Made by a program: the position numbers and the translations under genes. A stretch of 64,000 nucleotides of DNA from CBDCKR01 sp964572045 (GTDB lineage Bacteria; Gemmatimonadota; Gemmatimonadetes; Longimicrobiales; Gaopeijiaceae): contig CAZNEI010000002.1 of assembly GCA_964572045.1 (NCBI GenBank), forward strand, positions 62,001-126,000, written 5' to 3'. Shown here piece by piece: positions 1 through 7,298 of this stretch; position 1 is the stretch's first letter; every line of letters begins with the position of its first letter. The notes under the pieces are model-generated. The model saw only the letters and a list, made by a program, of their open reading frames with translations. It searched no databases and had not been told where the DNA came from.

Positions 1-145
1 TTCTCGGTGCCGGGCCTCCCAGATACGGTGCCTCGTGATTGAGGAGACGGCTTGGTGCTCTGTCAACGATGGGCGAGCGGGGAGTCGACACAGGAGCCCG
101 GCCTCCGGAAGCGGATCCCGTGTCCCCGCAGCTCCCCGGCGGTCC

Positions 146-172
146 TTGACACCTTTTTCGGCGCACTAGAGT
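146..172 (+). promoter_or_regulatory. Putative sigma-70 promoter of tRNA-Asn
   Basis: A perfect TTGACA -35 hexamer (146-151) is followed after 15 bases by TAGAGT (167-172), a 4/6 match to the -10 consensus. The start point would fall near 180, about 30 bases before the mature tRNA. The surroundings are AT-rich compared with the rest of the window. The 15-base spacer is short, so the exact -10 is uncertain. Nothing else is evident in bases 1-209. Confidence 0.5.
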
Positions 173-209
173 TTTTTCCTTGCTCAGCAGACATTTCGGT
201 GTGAGCTGA

Positions 210-282
210 TCCCGCGTAGCTCAGTTGGTAGAGCAGTCGGCTGTTAACCGACTTGTCGCTGGTTCGAGTCCAGCCGCGGGAG
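210..282 (+). tRNA. tRNA-Asn (anticodon GTT)
   Basis: A complete 73-base cloverleaf can be folded: acceptor stem TCCCGCG/CGCGGGA, D arm GCTC...GAGC, anticodon stem GTCGG/CCGAC with loop CTGTTAA (anticodon GTT), five-base variable loop, and T arm GCTGG-TTCGAGT-CCAGC. The discriminator base is G. CCA is not encoded, because the sequence continues TCAC. GTT reads asparagine codons. Confidence 0.96.
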
Positions 283-323
283 TCACTTGTCGAGCGCGCA
301 CTAGAGCGGCTCGATCGTTGACG

Positions 324-357
324 CGAAGCCCCGGAGGGCTGCCCCTTCGGGGCTTCG
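324..357 (+). terminator. Hairpin downstream of tRNA-Asn
   Basis: A 10-base perfect inverted repeat (CGAAGCCCCG at 324-333, CGGGGCTTCG at 348-357) closes a 14-base loop about 40 bases after the tRNA. It fits a transcription terminator of the tRNA unit, although only a weak pyrimidine run follows instead of a T tract. Confidence 0.5.
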
Positions 358-927
358 TCGCATCTACCGTCTTTCCAGAAAGTTACGACCGTTTCCGACA
401 TGCGACGTCGTTTCCGAATTCTCCGATCTTCGCACCGAGTTGCCTCACGGCCCTTTTCGTCAAAGGCCCCCGCGTCTTGCCATCTGCCAACCGGTGCCGT
501 TCGGCATCCGTCGGAGGCCGGACGATCGGGATCCGGCGGATCACCGACAGCGGCGCTGGCCGTGAGAAGGAACCGTTGCGGGTGCCGGCGACATCGCCCG
601 CGCCCGAGGTCGACCGGATTCGGCGGCTCCCGCCGACCGGTGGGGTGGCTCGGCCCTTCCGCCGCCGCCGCGCCACTGCTTGAGATTCGGCGCGTCTTTC
701 GTGTTCAGTGTCACAACCGGCTCCGACGATCGGTCTGATGGCGAGAAAGCAGGCGTTCCCACCTCGGGGTTCGGGGCGGAAGATCGATTCCGCCGGCAAC
801 TCCCGGTTCCTCGGGCGTGGCATCGGGTCCTTGGACGGGAACCCCGGGGGGGGCTGTGCATCCTGAAGCGACGGGAGCCGATCACATGAGGGCTCGCAGA
901 CTCCAGCGTGCCCAGGAACAGGTCAGC
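358..927. other. Gene-free stretch
   Basis: Between the tRNA terminator hairpin and the end of the leftward lipoprotein gene I see no open frame with a credible ribosome site or recognisable protein. Frames that are open here give low-complexity Arg/Pro/Ser-rich translations typical of random GC-rich DNA. No repeat or palindrome stands out. Confidence 0.5.
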
Positions 928-1425
928 TCAGGGGTCGGAGCGCGGGGGGTACGACTCGTGCACCTGCACCACCTTCCACTCGCCATCGATGCGCTGCACC
1001 ACGATGCTCCAGACCTCGTGACCACGGATTTGCTCGCCGTCCTCGCCGATATTGGTCGAGTGAATATAGGATGTGGCCACCGCGGCGTCCCGGCCCAAGA
1101 CGTGCACGGTGCTTTCTCCGAGCGTGAAGTGGACGTTCCTTCCGACGCCGGGGAAGTACTCCTTCATCGAGGCACGATGTGACTCGAGCGGCGTCGTCTC
1201 CCCGCGGCTCGCCCAGGCGAAGTCGGGACCGTCGAGGTGATATCCGATGAAGCCGTCCACATCGTGACGGTCGATAGTCTCGACCATCTCGTTGGCGAAC
1301 TGCCGGACGGAATCGGCAATCGCCGCGCGCTCGGCATCGGTGAGCTCCCCGTCACCGCTCCCGCCGCACCCCGCCAACACTGCGGTCAAGCTCAAGACTG
1401 AACCCAGCTTTCTCATGACTGACAC
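928..1425 (-). CDS. Small exported lipoprotein, SnoaL/DUF4440-like
   Basis: 165 residues. The N-terminus is a short basic start, a hydrophobic stretch and a lipobox ending LAGC (Cys about 20), so the product is a predicted lipoprotein. The rest resembles the NTF2-like SnoaL/DUF4440 fold: an N-terminal helix with ANEMVETIDRHDVDGFIGY, a middle strand region, and the usual C-terminal strand with a GEWKVVQVHES motif. The family folds into a small alpha+beta cone and often has no assigned reaction. It is the last gene of a leftward series headed by the aminotransferase and starts 9 bases after the CoA-transferase B stop, so co-transcription is likely. An internal Met (residue 4) could be the start instead. 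Function unknown. Confidence 0.72.
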   Translation of the reverse strand: MSVMRKLGSVLSLTAVLAGCGGSGDGELTDAERAAIADSVRQFANEMVETIDRHDVDGFIGYHLDGPDFAWASRGETTPLESHRASMKEYFPGVGRNVHFTLGESTVHVLGRDAAVATSYIHSTNIGEDGEQIRGHEVWSIVVQRIDGEWKVVQVHESYPPRSDP

Positions 1426-1434
1426 TCCCGTTGT

Positions 1435-2118
1435 TCAACTGATGCCCGATTCCGCCGCACTCACCCCCGGAATCAGCCTCGCCGCCGTTCGCTCCTGCAC
1501 GTACTCGAAGGACACTCCGGGGCTCAGCTCGACGACTCGAAGACCCTCCTCGACAACGTCGAGGACGGCAAGGTCGGTGTAGATGCGATCGACGACCGCG
1601 ACACCCGTCAGCGGATAGCTGCACGACTCGACGAGCTTCGCATCACCTTCTCGCGTGTTGTGCTGCGTGATGACGTAGATCGTCTTCACGCTGGCCACGA
1701 GGTCCATCGCCCCTCCGACGGCGGGAATGGCGTCCGGTGCATCCGTCGACCAGTTCGCCAGATCCCCCGCCCGAGAGACTTGGAGCGCCCCGAGGACACA
1801 CATATCGAGGTATCCGCCGCGGATCATCGCGAAGCTGTCCGCGTGGTGGAAGTACGACGCCCCAGGATTCGCCGTCACCTGTTTCTTGCCCGCATTGATC
1901 AGCTCGGGGTCGCCCGCGCCGGCCTTCGGCGGAGGCCCCATTCCGAGCAGTCCGTTCTCGGTGTGGAAGACCACCTCCCGACCTTCGGGCACGTGCGGCG
2001 CGACCCGTTCGGGGATGCCGATGCCGAGATTGACGTACGAGCCGTCGGGAATGTCGATAGCGCAGCGCTTCGCCATTTCATCTCGAGTGAGGCCAACGCC
2101 AGCGCTTCGCTCGCTCAC
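1435..2118 (-). CDS. 3-oxoacid CoA-transferase, subunit B (PcaJ/ScoB type)
   Basis: 227 residues, normal for the family. It transfers CoA from succinyl-CoA (or acetyl-CoA) to a 3-oxoacid such as 3-oxoadipate or acetoacetate. The catalytic glutamate lies in the motif TENGLLGMGP (Glu54). Other strong family blocks are YVNLGIGIPE near residue 28, a FHHADSFAMIRGG block, and DLANWSTDAPDAIPAVGGAMDL. These are closest in wording to 3-oxoadipate CoA-transferase. Its start overlaps the stop of subunit A by 4 bases (ATGA), so the two are translationally coupled and should form the usual A2B2 enzyme. In this context it would activate an acidic end product for thiolysis. The exact acid is not determined by sequence. 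Confidence 0.9.
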   Translation of the reverse strand: MSERSAGVGLTRDEMAKRCAIDIPDGSYVNLGIGIPERVAPHVPEGREVVFHTENGLLGMGPPPKAGAGDPELINAGKKQVTANPGASYFHHADSFAMIRGGYLDMCVLGALQVSRAGDLANWSTDAPDAIPAVGGAMDLVASVKTIYVITQHNTREGDAKLVESCSYPLTGVAVVDRIYTDLAVLDVVEEGLRVVELSPGVSFEYVQERTAARLIPGVSAAESGIS

Positions 2119-2825
2119 GGGTACGACGCCCCTTGAGCGACGAGGGCGGACTCGTGGGCCGGGTCGGCGACGCGGACCACACGGTTAACGAATATGCCCG
2201 GCGTCACGACGACCTCGGGGTCGAGCGCGCCGAGGGGAACCACGGAAGAGACTTGTACGATGGTGGTCGTCGCCGCCGTGGCCATGAGGGGACCGAAGTT
2301 CCGGGCCGTCTTGTTGTAGACGACGTTGCCGTGACGATCCGCCGACCGTCCCTTGATCAGCGTGAAGTCGGCGGTCAGACCGTACGCCAACAGGTATTCC
2401 CGACCGTCGAAGCTTCGGTGCTCCATCCCTTCCCCCAAGGGGGTGCCCACGGCGGTCGGCGTGTAGAAGGCGGGAATGCCGGCGCCCCCGGCCCGGATCC
2501 GTTCGGCCAGCGTGCCCTGCGGCACCAGCTCCAGCGCCGTGCGCCCGCTGCGGTAGGCGCCGGGGAACACAGTCGAGTGCGTGGAGCGCGGGTGTGAACA
2601 GATCATCTTCGATACGCGCCCGGCCTTGATCAGGGCGGCCAGACCAACCTCGCCGTTGCCGGTGTTGTTGTTTACGACCGTCAGGTCCGTGGCCCCCTGG
2701 TCGATGAGCGCATGGATGAGCTCGATCGGGCTGCCCGCCTCACCGAATCCTCCGATCATGACCGTCGCACCGTCGAAGACGTCCGCGACCGCCTCCGCTA
2801 CGCTCGCTACCTCCTTGTCGATCAC
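2115..2825 (-). CDS. 3-oxoacid CoA-transferase, subunit A (PcaI/ScoA type)
   Basis: 236 residues. The family fingerprints are GGFGEAGSPIELI near residue 25, the VNNNTG block, and PQGTLAERIRAGGAGIPAFYTPT, which binds CoA in this family. This subunit holds no catalytic Glu; that residue sits in subunit B, encoded directly downstream with a 4-base overlap. The aminotransferase gene lies 73 bases upstream on the same strand. The order aminotransferase, CoA-transferase A, CoA-transferase B suggests an amino group is removed to give an oxo-acid that is then activated with CoA. I cannot tell from sequence whether the acid is 3-oxoadipate, acetoacetate or another. Confidence 0.9.
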   Translation of the reverse strand: MIDKEVASVAEAVADVFDGATVMIGGFGEAGSPIELIHALIDQGATDLTVVNNNTGNGEVGLAALIKAGRVSKMICSHPRSTHSTVFPGAYRSGRTALELVPQGTLAERIRAGGAGIPAFYTPTAVGTPLGEGMEHRSFDGREYLLAYGLTADFTLIKGRSADRHGNVVYNKTARNFGPLMATAATTTIVQVSSVVPLGALDPEVVVTPGIFVNRVVRVADPAHESALVAQGASYP

Positions 2826-2898
2826 TGAAGTCGCCTCTGTCGCTCGGTTCTAAGCAGGTGGCTCGCAAGTCCGGTGAACGGCCCGATCTGGAAGCACG

Positions 2899-4290
2899 TC
2901 AGGCCGCGGGCCGCCAGATTCCCTCGTCCTCGAGCTGCTGCATCACGTGGTCCGTCGCCGCCCGGAGGGTGCTCACCGCCGTGTCGATTTCTTCCTCGGA
3001 GATGATGAACGGCGGCGAGAAGGAGATCGTGTCGGTGTGGGGCAGTGCCCGCCCGATGACCCCCCGCCCGAACGCCTCCTCGACGATGCGGGCGGCCACC
3101 TTCAGGGACGGGTCGAACGCGAGGGGCGGCTCGCGGGCCGCGACGAACTCGACTCCCCTCATGAGTCCCGCGCCCCGCACGTCTCCGACGAGCGGGTGAT
3201 CCCCGAAAGCGTCGACGAGGCGCTCCCCGAGATGAGCGCCGCGCGTTGCGGCCTGGGCGACGAGCTGGTCCCTCTCCATCAGGTCCAAGTTCGCGAGCGC
3301 CGCGGCCGCGGGGCCGGGGTGGGCCGTGTAGGTGAATCCGTGACCGAACACACCGAATCGCTCCTCCCCCTCGACGAGAGTCCGCCAGACGTCCTCCGAG
3401 ACCATACAGCCCGAGAGGGGTGCGTACCCGGAGGTGATCCCCTTCGCCAAGATGATCAGGTCGGGATCGAGCTCGAACAGATCCGTCCCGAAGGGGACGC
3501 CCAGCCGCCCGAATCCGGTGATGACCTCGTCGGCGATCAGCAGGATATCGTGGCGCGAGAGCACGTCTTGGATCGCCGGGTAGTAGCCCTCGGGGGGCAC
3601 GATTACTCCGCCCGCTCCCATCACCGGCTCGGCGATCATGGCGGCGATCGTCTCCGGACCCTCCGCCCGAATAAGCTGCTCGAGATCATCCACGAGCCGG
3701 CCGACGAATTCCGCATCGCTGAGGCCCCAGCCCTCCCACAGCCGTCGCGGTGCCGTCGTGCGCCTCACGAACGGCAGCGGAAGGTCGAAGCCCGCGTGCG
3801 CGACGTCGAGACCCGTCAGGCTCCCCGACACGGCCGTGACGCCATGGTAGCCGCGCTCGCGGGCGATGATCTTCTTCTTCTGCGGCTTCCCGCGGACATT
3901 CTGATAGTACCAGACGAGCTTTACGGCCGTGTCGTTGGCATCCGAGCCCGAGTTGCCGAAGAACACCTTGGACATCGGCACCGGCGCCGTCTCGATGAGC
4001 CGCTCTGCGAGCAGGATCGCCCGATCGGACGACACCCCGGAAAAGGTGTGGCAGTACGAGAGCGTTGCCGCTTGCCGCTCCAACGCCTCGGCGATCTCCC
4101 TCCGCCCATAGCCGACGTTGACGCACCAGAGCCCGGCCATCGTATCGAGGTATCTCCGCCCTTCGGCGTCCTCCACCCACGCCCCCTCGCCCTTGACGAT
4201 GACCGGAGCCGGCCCGCGCTGCTCGTGCGTCGCGAGCGCGGTCATCGGATGAAAGAGGTACCGCCGATCCAACTCCAACAAGGAAGGCAT
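2899..4290 (-). CDS. Class III PLP aminotransferase (omega-amino acid/amine type)
   Basis: 463 residues from the chosen start at 4290, which has GGGAG seven bases upstream; an in-frame ATG at 4323 lacks a ribosome site. Fold-type I, class III transaminase: the GNSGSDANDTAVKL phosphate-binding block (about 112-125), ERGYHG, the PLP-nitrogen aspartate in LIADEVITGFGRLG (Asp254), and the Schiff-base lysine in LAKGITSGYAPLSG (Lys283). The opening SLLELDRRYLFHPMTAL is typical of the beta-alanine/putrescine/taurine:pyruvate transaminase branch. It would move a terminal amino group to pyruvate or a similar acceptor, giving a semialdehyde or oxo-acid. It heads the leftward operon and is transcribed divergently from the oxidase operon starting at 4392. 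Confidence 0.9.
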   Translation of the reverse strand: MPSLLELDRRYLFHPMTALATHEQRGPAPVIVKGEGAWVEDAEGRRYLDTMAGLWCVNVGYGRREIAEALERQAATLSYCHTFSGVSSDRAILLAERLIETAPVPMSKVFFGNSGSDANDTAVKLVWYYQNVRGKPQKKKIIARERGYHGVTAVSGSLTGLDVAHAGFDLPLPFVRRTTAPRRLWEGWGLSDAEFVGRLVDDLEQLIRAEGPETIAAMIAEPVMGAGGVIVPPEGYYPAIQDVLSRHDILLIADEVITGFGRLGVPFGTDLFELDPDLIILAKGITSGYAPLSGCMVSEDVWRTLVEGEERFGVFGHGFTYTAHPGPAAAALANLDLMERDQLVAQAATRGAHLGERLVDAFGDHPLVGDVRGAGLMRGVEFVAAREPPLAFDPSLKVAARIVEEAFGRGVIGRALPHTDTISFSPPFIISEEEIDTAVSTLRAATDHVMQQLEDEGIWRPAA

Positions 4291-4377
4291 GGGCGAACTC
4301 CCGGTGCTCAGATTGCCGATCATCCGGCGGACGCTGACATTGGCCAGCGGAATCTCCCGACGGCCCTTCCATCGCGC

Positions 4378-4383
4378 AAGGAG
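4378..4383 (+). promoter_or_regulatory. Shine-Dalgarno AAGGAG that fixes a CTG start
   Basis: AAGGAG lies 8 bases before CTG at 4392. No ATG, GTG or TTG occurs in this frame between here and the second cysteine-rich block, so the site implies initiation at CTG. See the gene at 4392. Confidence 0.6.
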
Positions 4384-4391
4384 ACCCGAGG

Positions 4392-6095
4392 CTGAAGATC
4401 GACTTCGAAGGTGAGACCCTCGAGGCGCGCCCTGGCGAGAGTCTCGCGGCGACGCTCACGGCACACGGTATCCGTTCGCTTCGCACGACCAAGGGCGGCG
4501 CCGAGCGGGGCATCTTCTGCGGCATGGGCGTGTGCCACGATTGCCTGGTCGAGGTCGACGGGCGGCCGAACGAACGGGCCTGCACGCTGAAGGTCGACCG
4601 ACCCATCACGGTCGGGCGCGAAGCCGCTGGGCGAGTGGCGTCTGCCGTCGGCCGGCGGGATCCCGCCGGGCCCGCGGCTGTGGAGGAGCCGGGTCGCGGC
4701 CCGATCAGGATCGGTGAGATCCCGGTCGAGCGCCCGGACGTGCTCGTCGTGGGCGCGGGACCGGGGGGACTCGCCGCCGCGCACGCAGCGCGCCTCGCCG
4801 GTCCCAAGGTGCTCGTTCTCGACGAGGGATCGGCGCCCGGCGGCCAGTACTTCAAGCAGTGCTCCGCCCAGGACATCGCCCCGCCGGACGACCAACACCT
4901 CGAGGGACGGCGCCTCATAGACGACGTCCTCGATTCCGGTGTGACGGTGCTGCCGAACGCGCTGGTCTGGGGAGCGTTCCCGCCGTTGGAGTTCGCAGCG
5001 ACGATCAGCGGGAGCACGGTTCGTGTGCAGCCGCGCGCGGCGATCGTCGCGACCGGCGCCTACGACCGAGGCTGGCCGGTGCCTGGTTGGACCCTTCCGG
5101 GAGTCATGACGACCGGGGCGGCCCAGTCTCTGTGGCGAACCGCTCGCCGCCTGCCCGGGAAGCGCGTGCTCATCGCCGGCAACGGGCCGCTCAACCTCCA
5201 GCTCGCCGCGGAGCTCGTCGCGGCCGGAGCCGACGTCGTGGCCGTGGTGGAGGCAGCGCCGGCGGTGGGCGTACGCCGCGTGAGGGAGACCCTGGCCATG
5301 CTCCGGACCGCGCCCGGCCTCGTGGCCGAGGGGGTGCGCTACCTCTCGCGGTGCCGCAAGGGGGGCGTGCGAATGATGAACGGATCGGTCCTGACGTCGG
5401 TGAGGCGCCACTCGGGCGGCCTGCTGTCGACGGTTGAGGGGCGCGAAGCCGCCGAGCTCGAGTCCGATGTCGTGTGCCTCGGCTACGGATTCCATCCCTC
5501 GAACGAGCTCCTGCGAGCGATCGGATGCGCGCACGCGTTCGATCCCGGGCAGCGCCGACTCGTCACGGTGCGCGATGCACGGGGCGCGACCAGCGTGGCC
5601 GGCGTCTGGGCCCTCGGCGACTGTACCAGCCTCGGAGGGGCGCGGGTCGGGCTGGCCGAGGGGACCCTCGCGGGATCGGCCGCCGCCCGGGCCCTGGGCC
5701 GCCCCCTCTCGACCGCATGCGCTCGCATGGAGGCGCGGGCGGAGGCCGCCGCCGCGCGTCACCACCGCTTCCAGCGGGCGCTCTGGCGGATGTATCGAAT
5801 GGACGAGTCGCTCTTGCCCCGGCCCACCGGCGACACCGTGATCTGCCGCTGCGAGGAGGTATCGTACGGCCAGGTCGAGGAGGTGCTGGCCGAGGGCGCG
5901 GCCTTACCGGGCGAGGTGAAGCGGCGCACCCGAATCGGGATGGGCCGTTGCCAGGCGCGCTACTGTGGACCGGAGCTCGAGGCCTTGCTGGCCGAGCGCA
6001 CCGGCCGCCCCACGGACGAGTACTCGGGCTTCGCGCCCAGAGTGCCGGTCAAGCCCGTTCCCATCGCCGATCTCGCCAGCCCGATGGGCGGCTAA
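4392..6095 (+). CDS. 2Fe-2S/FAD oxidoreductase, HcnA-HcnB-like fusion (amino/imino acid or opine dehydrogenase subunit)
   Basis: 567 residues if it begins at CTG 4392 (AAGGAG 8 bases upstream). The first in-frame ATG (4524) would delete half of the N-terminal iron-sulfur domain, so I reject it. Order: an N-terminal Fer2-type 2Fe-2S domain with Cys43, 48, 51 and 64; an FAD/NAD-disulphide-type reductase core with VGAGPGG at 120-126, GAYDRGWPVPGWTLPG and a second Rossmann motif AGNGPLN; then a C-terminal BFD-like 2Fe-2S module, Cys485, 487, 520 and 525. This is the layout of the electron-transfer part of octopine/nopaline oxidase, D-hydroxyproline dehydrogenase and hydrogen cyanide synthase, with two normally separate subunits fused. 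The partner DAO gene starts 2 bases after its stop. It is first in a ten-gene rightward run and paralogous to the gene at 27841. Confidence 0.85.
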   Translation: MKIDFEGETLEARPGESLAATLTAHGIRSLRTTKGGAERGIFCGMGVCHDCLVEVDGRPNERACTLKVDRPITVGREAAGRVASAVGRRDPAGPAAVEEPGRGPIRIGEIPVERPDVLVVGAGPGGLAAAHAARLAGPKVLVLDEGSAPGGQYFKQCSAQDIAPPDDQHLEGRRLIDDVLDSGVTVLPNALVWGAFPPLEFAATISGSTVRVQPRAAIVATGAYDRGWPVPGWTLPGVMTTGAAQSLWRTARRLPGKRVLIAGNGPLNLQLAAELVAAGADVVAVVEAAPAVGVRRVRETLAMLRTAPGLVAEGVRYLSRCRKGGVRMMNGSVLTSVRRHSGGLLSTVEGREAAELESDVVCLGYGFHPSNELLRAIGCAHAFDPGQRRLVTVRDARGATSVAGVWALGDCTSLGGARVGLAEGTLAGSAAARALGRPLSTACARMEARAEAAAARHHRFQRALWRMYRMDESLLPRPTGDTVICRCEEVSYGQVEEVLAEGAALPGEVKRRTRIGMGRCQARYCGPELEALLAERTGRPTDEYSGFAPRVPVKPVPIADLASPMGG

Positions 6096-6097
6096 AG

Positions 6098-7246
6098 GTG
6101 CCGGGGCACGCACTTCCCCGCGACATCGAGACGGTGGTGGTGGGCGGCGGGATCTTGGGGTTGTGTGTCGCGGGCTTCCTCGCCGAAGAGGATCGCGAGG
6201 TCGCTGTCATCGATGCCGGGCTCCCCGAGGGCACGACGACCAACGCCGGCAGCCTTCACGTTCAGATGCAGAGCCGGTTCATGCGGCTCTACCCCGATCA
6301 GGTCCCGGCCCTGGAATCGAGCCTTCACCTCTACCCGAAGGCGGTCGACTTCTGGCTCGAGCTGGAGCGTCATCTGGGCGCCGACTTCGGGATTGAGGTC
6401 TCCGGCGGGCTGATGGTCGCGGAGACCCGGGAGCAGCTCGATTTCCTCGCCCGAAAGGCCGAGCGCGAGCGCGCTCTCGGAGTCGACGCCAGGATCCTCG
6501 AGCGGTCCGACCTGGAGCAGGTCGCGCCCTACCTCGGTCCGGCGGTGCTCGGGGGCGAGATGTGCGCGCACGAGGGCCGGGTCGATCCGCTCAAGGCGAA
6601 TGCGGCCTTGCGGGATTGGGCTCGAGGGGCCGGGGTCGCCTTTCTCGACGAAACGCATGTCGATCGGGTGAACCGTGACGGCAAGCGCTTCGAACTCCAC
6701 ACGCCACTCGGAGCGACGAGCGCGGCATCCGTGGTCATCGCTGCGGCAGCCAGGTCACGGATTCTGGCGGAAGGGCTCGGGGTCAGGCTATCCGCCGAGG
6801 CCGAGCCGCTGCACGTGAACATCACCGAGCCCGCGGACCCGTTTATCGGCCATCTTGTCCAGCACGCCGATCGCATGATCACGATCAAACAGCTCTCGAG
6901 CGGTCATGTGGTGATCGGGGGCGGGTGGCCGGCCGAGCTGACTCATGCCGGGCGCCACGTCGCGGTCCGGCTGGCCAGCGTCATCGGCAACACGTCACTC
7001 GCGCAACACATCGTACCGGCGATGGGGCCCCTTCGGATCATTCGCACCTGGGGGGGGATCAACACGACGACCGACGGTGTCGGCATCCTCGGCCCCATCG
7101 ACGGCGCTCCGGGCGCGTTCGTGGCGATTCCGGGGGATGCCGGTTACACTCTTGGACCGCTCTCCGCACGGCTCGTCGCGGATGCGGTGCTCGGCCGGCG
7201 ACCCGCGGAGGACTTGACGCCGTTCTCGCCAAATCGGTTTCGGTAG
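6098..7246 (+). CDS. FAD-dependent amine/amino acid oxidase, DAO family (HcnC/opine oxidase-like)
   Basis: 382 residues from GTG 6098, directly after the stop of the partner subunit. The dinucleotide-binding motif VVGGGILGLCVAGFLAEE is at about 13-30. A TTNAGSLHVQMQ block follows, shared with the second DAO protein at 29650 (CNSGSLHAQIP) and typical of this oxidase branch. The C-terminal FAD region reads RTWGGINTTTDG and DAGYTLGPLSARL. The family oxidises the C-N bond of amino acids, N-alkylated amino acids or opines, and passes electrons to FAD and here probably to the 2Fe-2S partner. No signal peptide is seen, so it should act in the cytoplasm. Substrate choice cannot be read from sequence. 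Confidence 0.87.
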   Translation: MPGHALPRDIETVVVGGGILGLCVAGFLAEEDREVAVIDAGLPEGTTTNAGSLHVQMQSRFMRLYPDQVPALESSLHLYPKAVDFWLELERHLGADFGIEVSGGLMVAETREQLDFLARKAERERALGVDARILERSDLEQVAPYLGPAVLGGEMCAHEGRVDPLKANAALRDWARGAGVAFLDETHVDRVNRDGKRFELHTPLGATSAASVVIAAAARSRILAEGLGVRLSAEAEPLHVNITEPADPFIGHLVQHADRMITIKQLSSGHVVIGGGWPAELTHAGRHVAVRLASVIGNTSLAQHIVPAMGPLRIIRTWGGINTTTDGVGILGPIDGAPGAFVAIPGDAGYTLGPLSARLVADAVLGRRPAEDLTPFSPNRFR

Positions 7247-7247
7247 C

Positions 7248-7274
7248 GTCGGGGGTGTGTGCATCACCCCCGAC
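7248..7274 (+). terminator. Strong intercistronic hairpin between oxidase and importer genes
   Basis: A perfect 10-base stem (GTCGGGGGTG 7248-7257, CACCCCCGAC 7265-7274) with a 7-base loop starts one base after the oxidase stop codon and ends 24 bases before the binding-protein start. There is no T tract, so it may be an mRNA-stability or partial-termination element that sets different levels for oxidase and transporter, rather than a full terminator. Confidence 0.55.
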
Positions 7275-7298
7275 CGCCGCCCGTAGTCGGACATCCCC

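Noticed and set aside
4392..7246. Assignment of the flavoprotein pair as hydrogen cyanide synthase HcnABC
   Set aside because: The domain layout is similar, but the same layout is shared by opine and hydroxyproline dehydrogenases. The first two subunits are fused and the neighbours are importer and lyase genes, which do not fit cyanide production.
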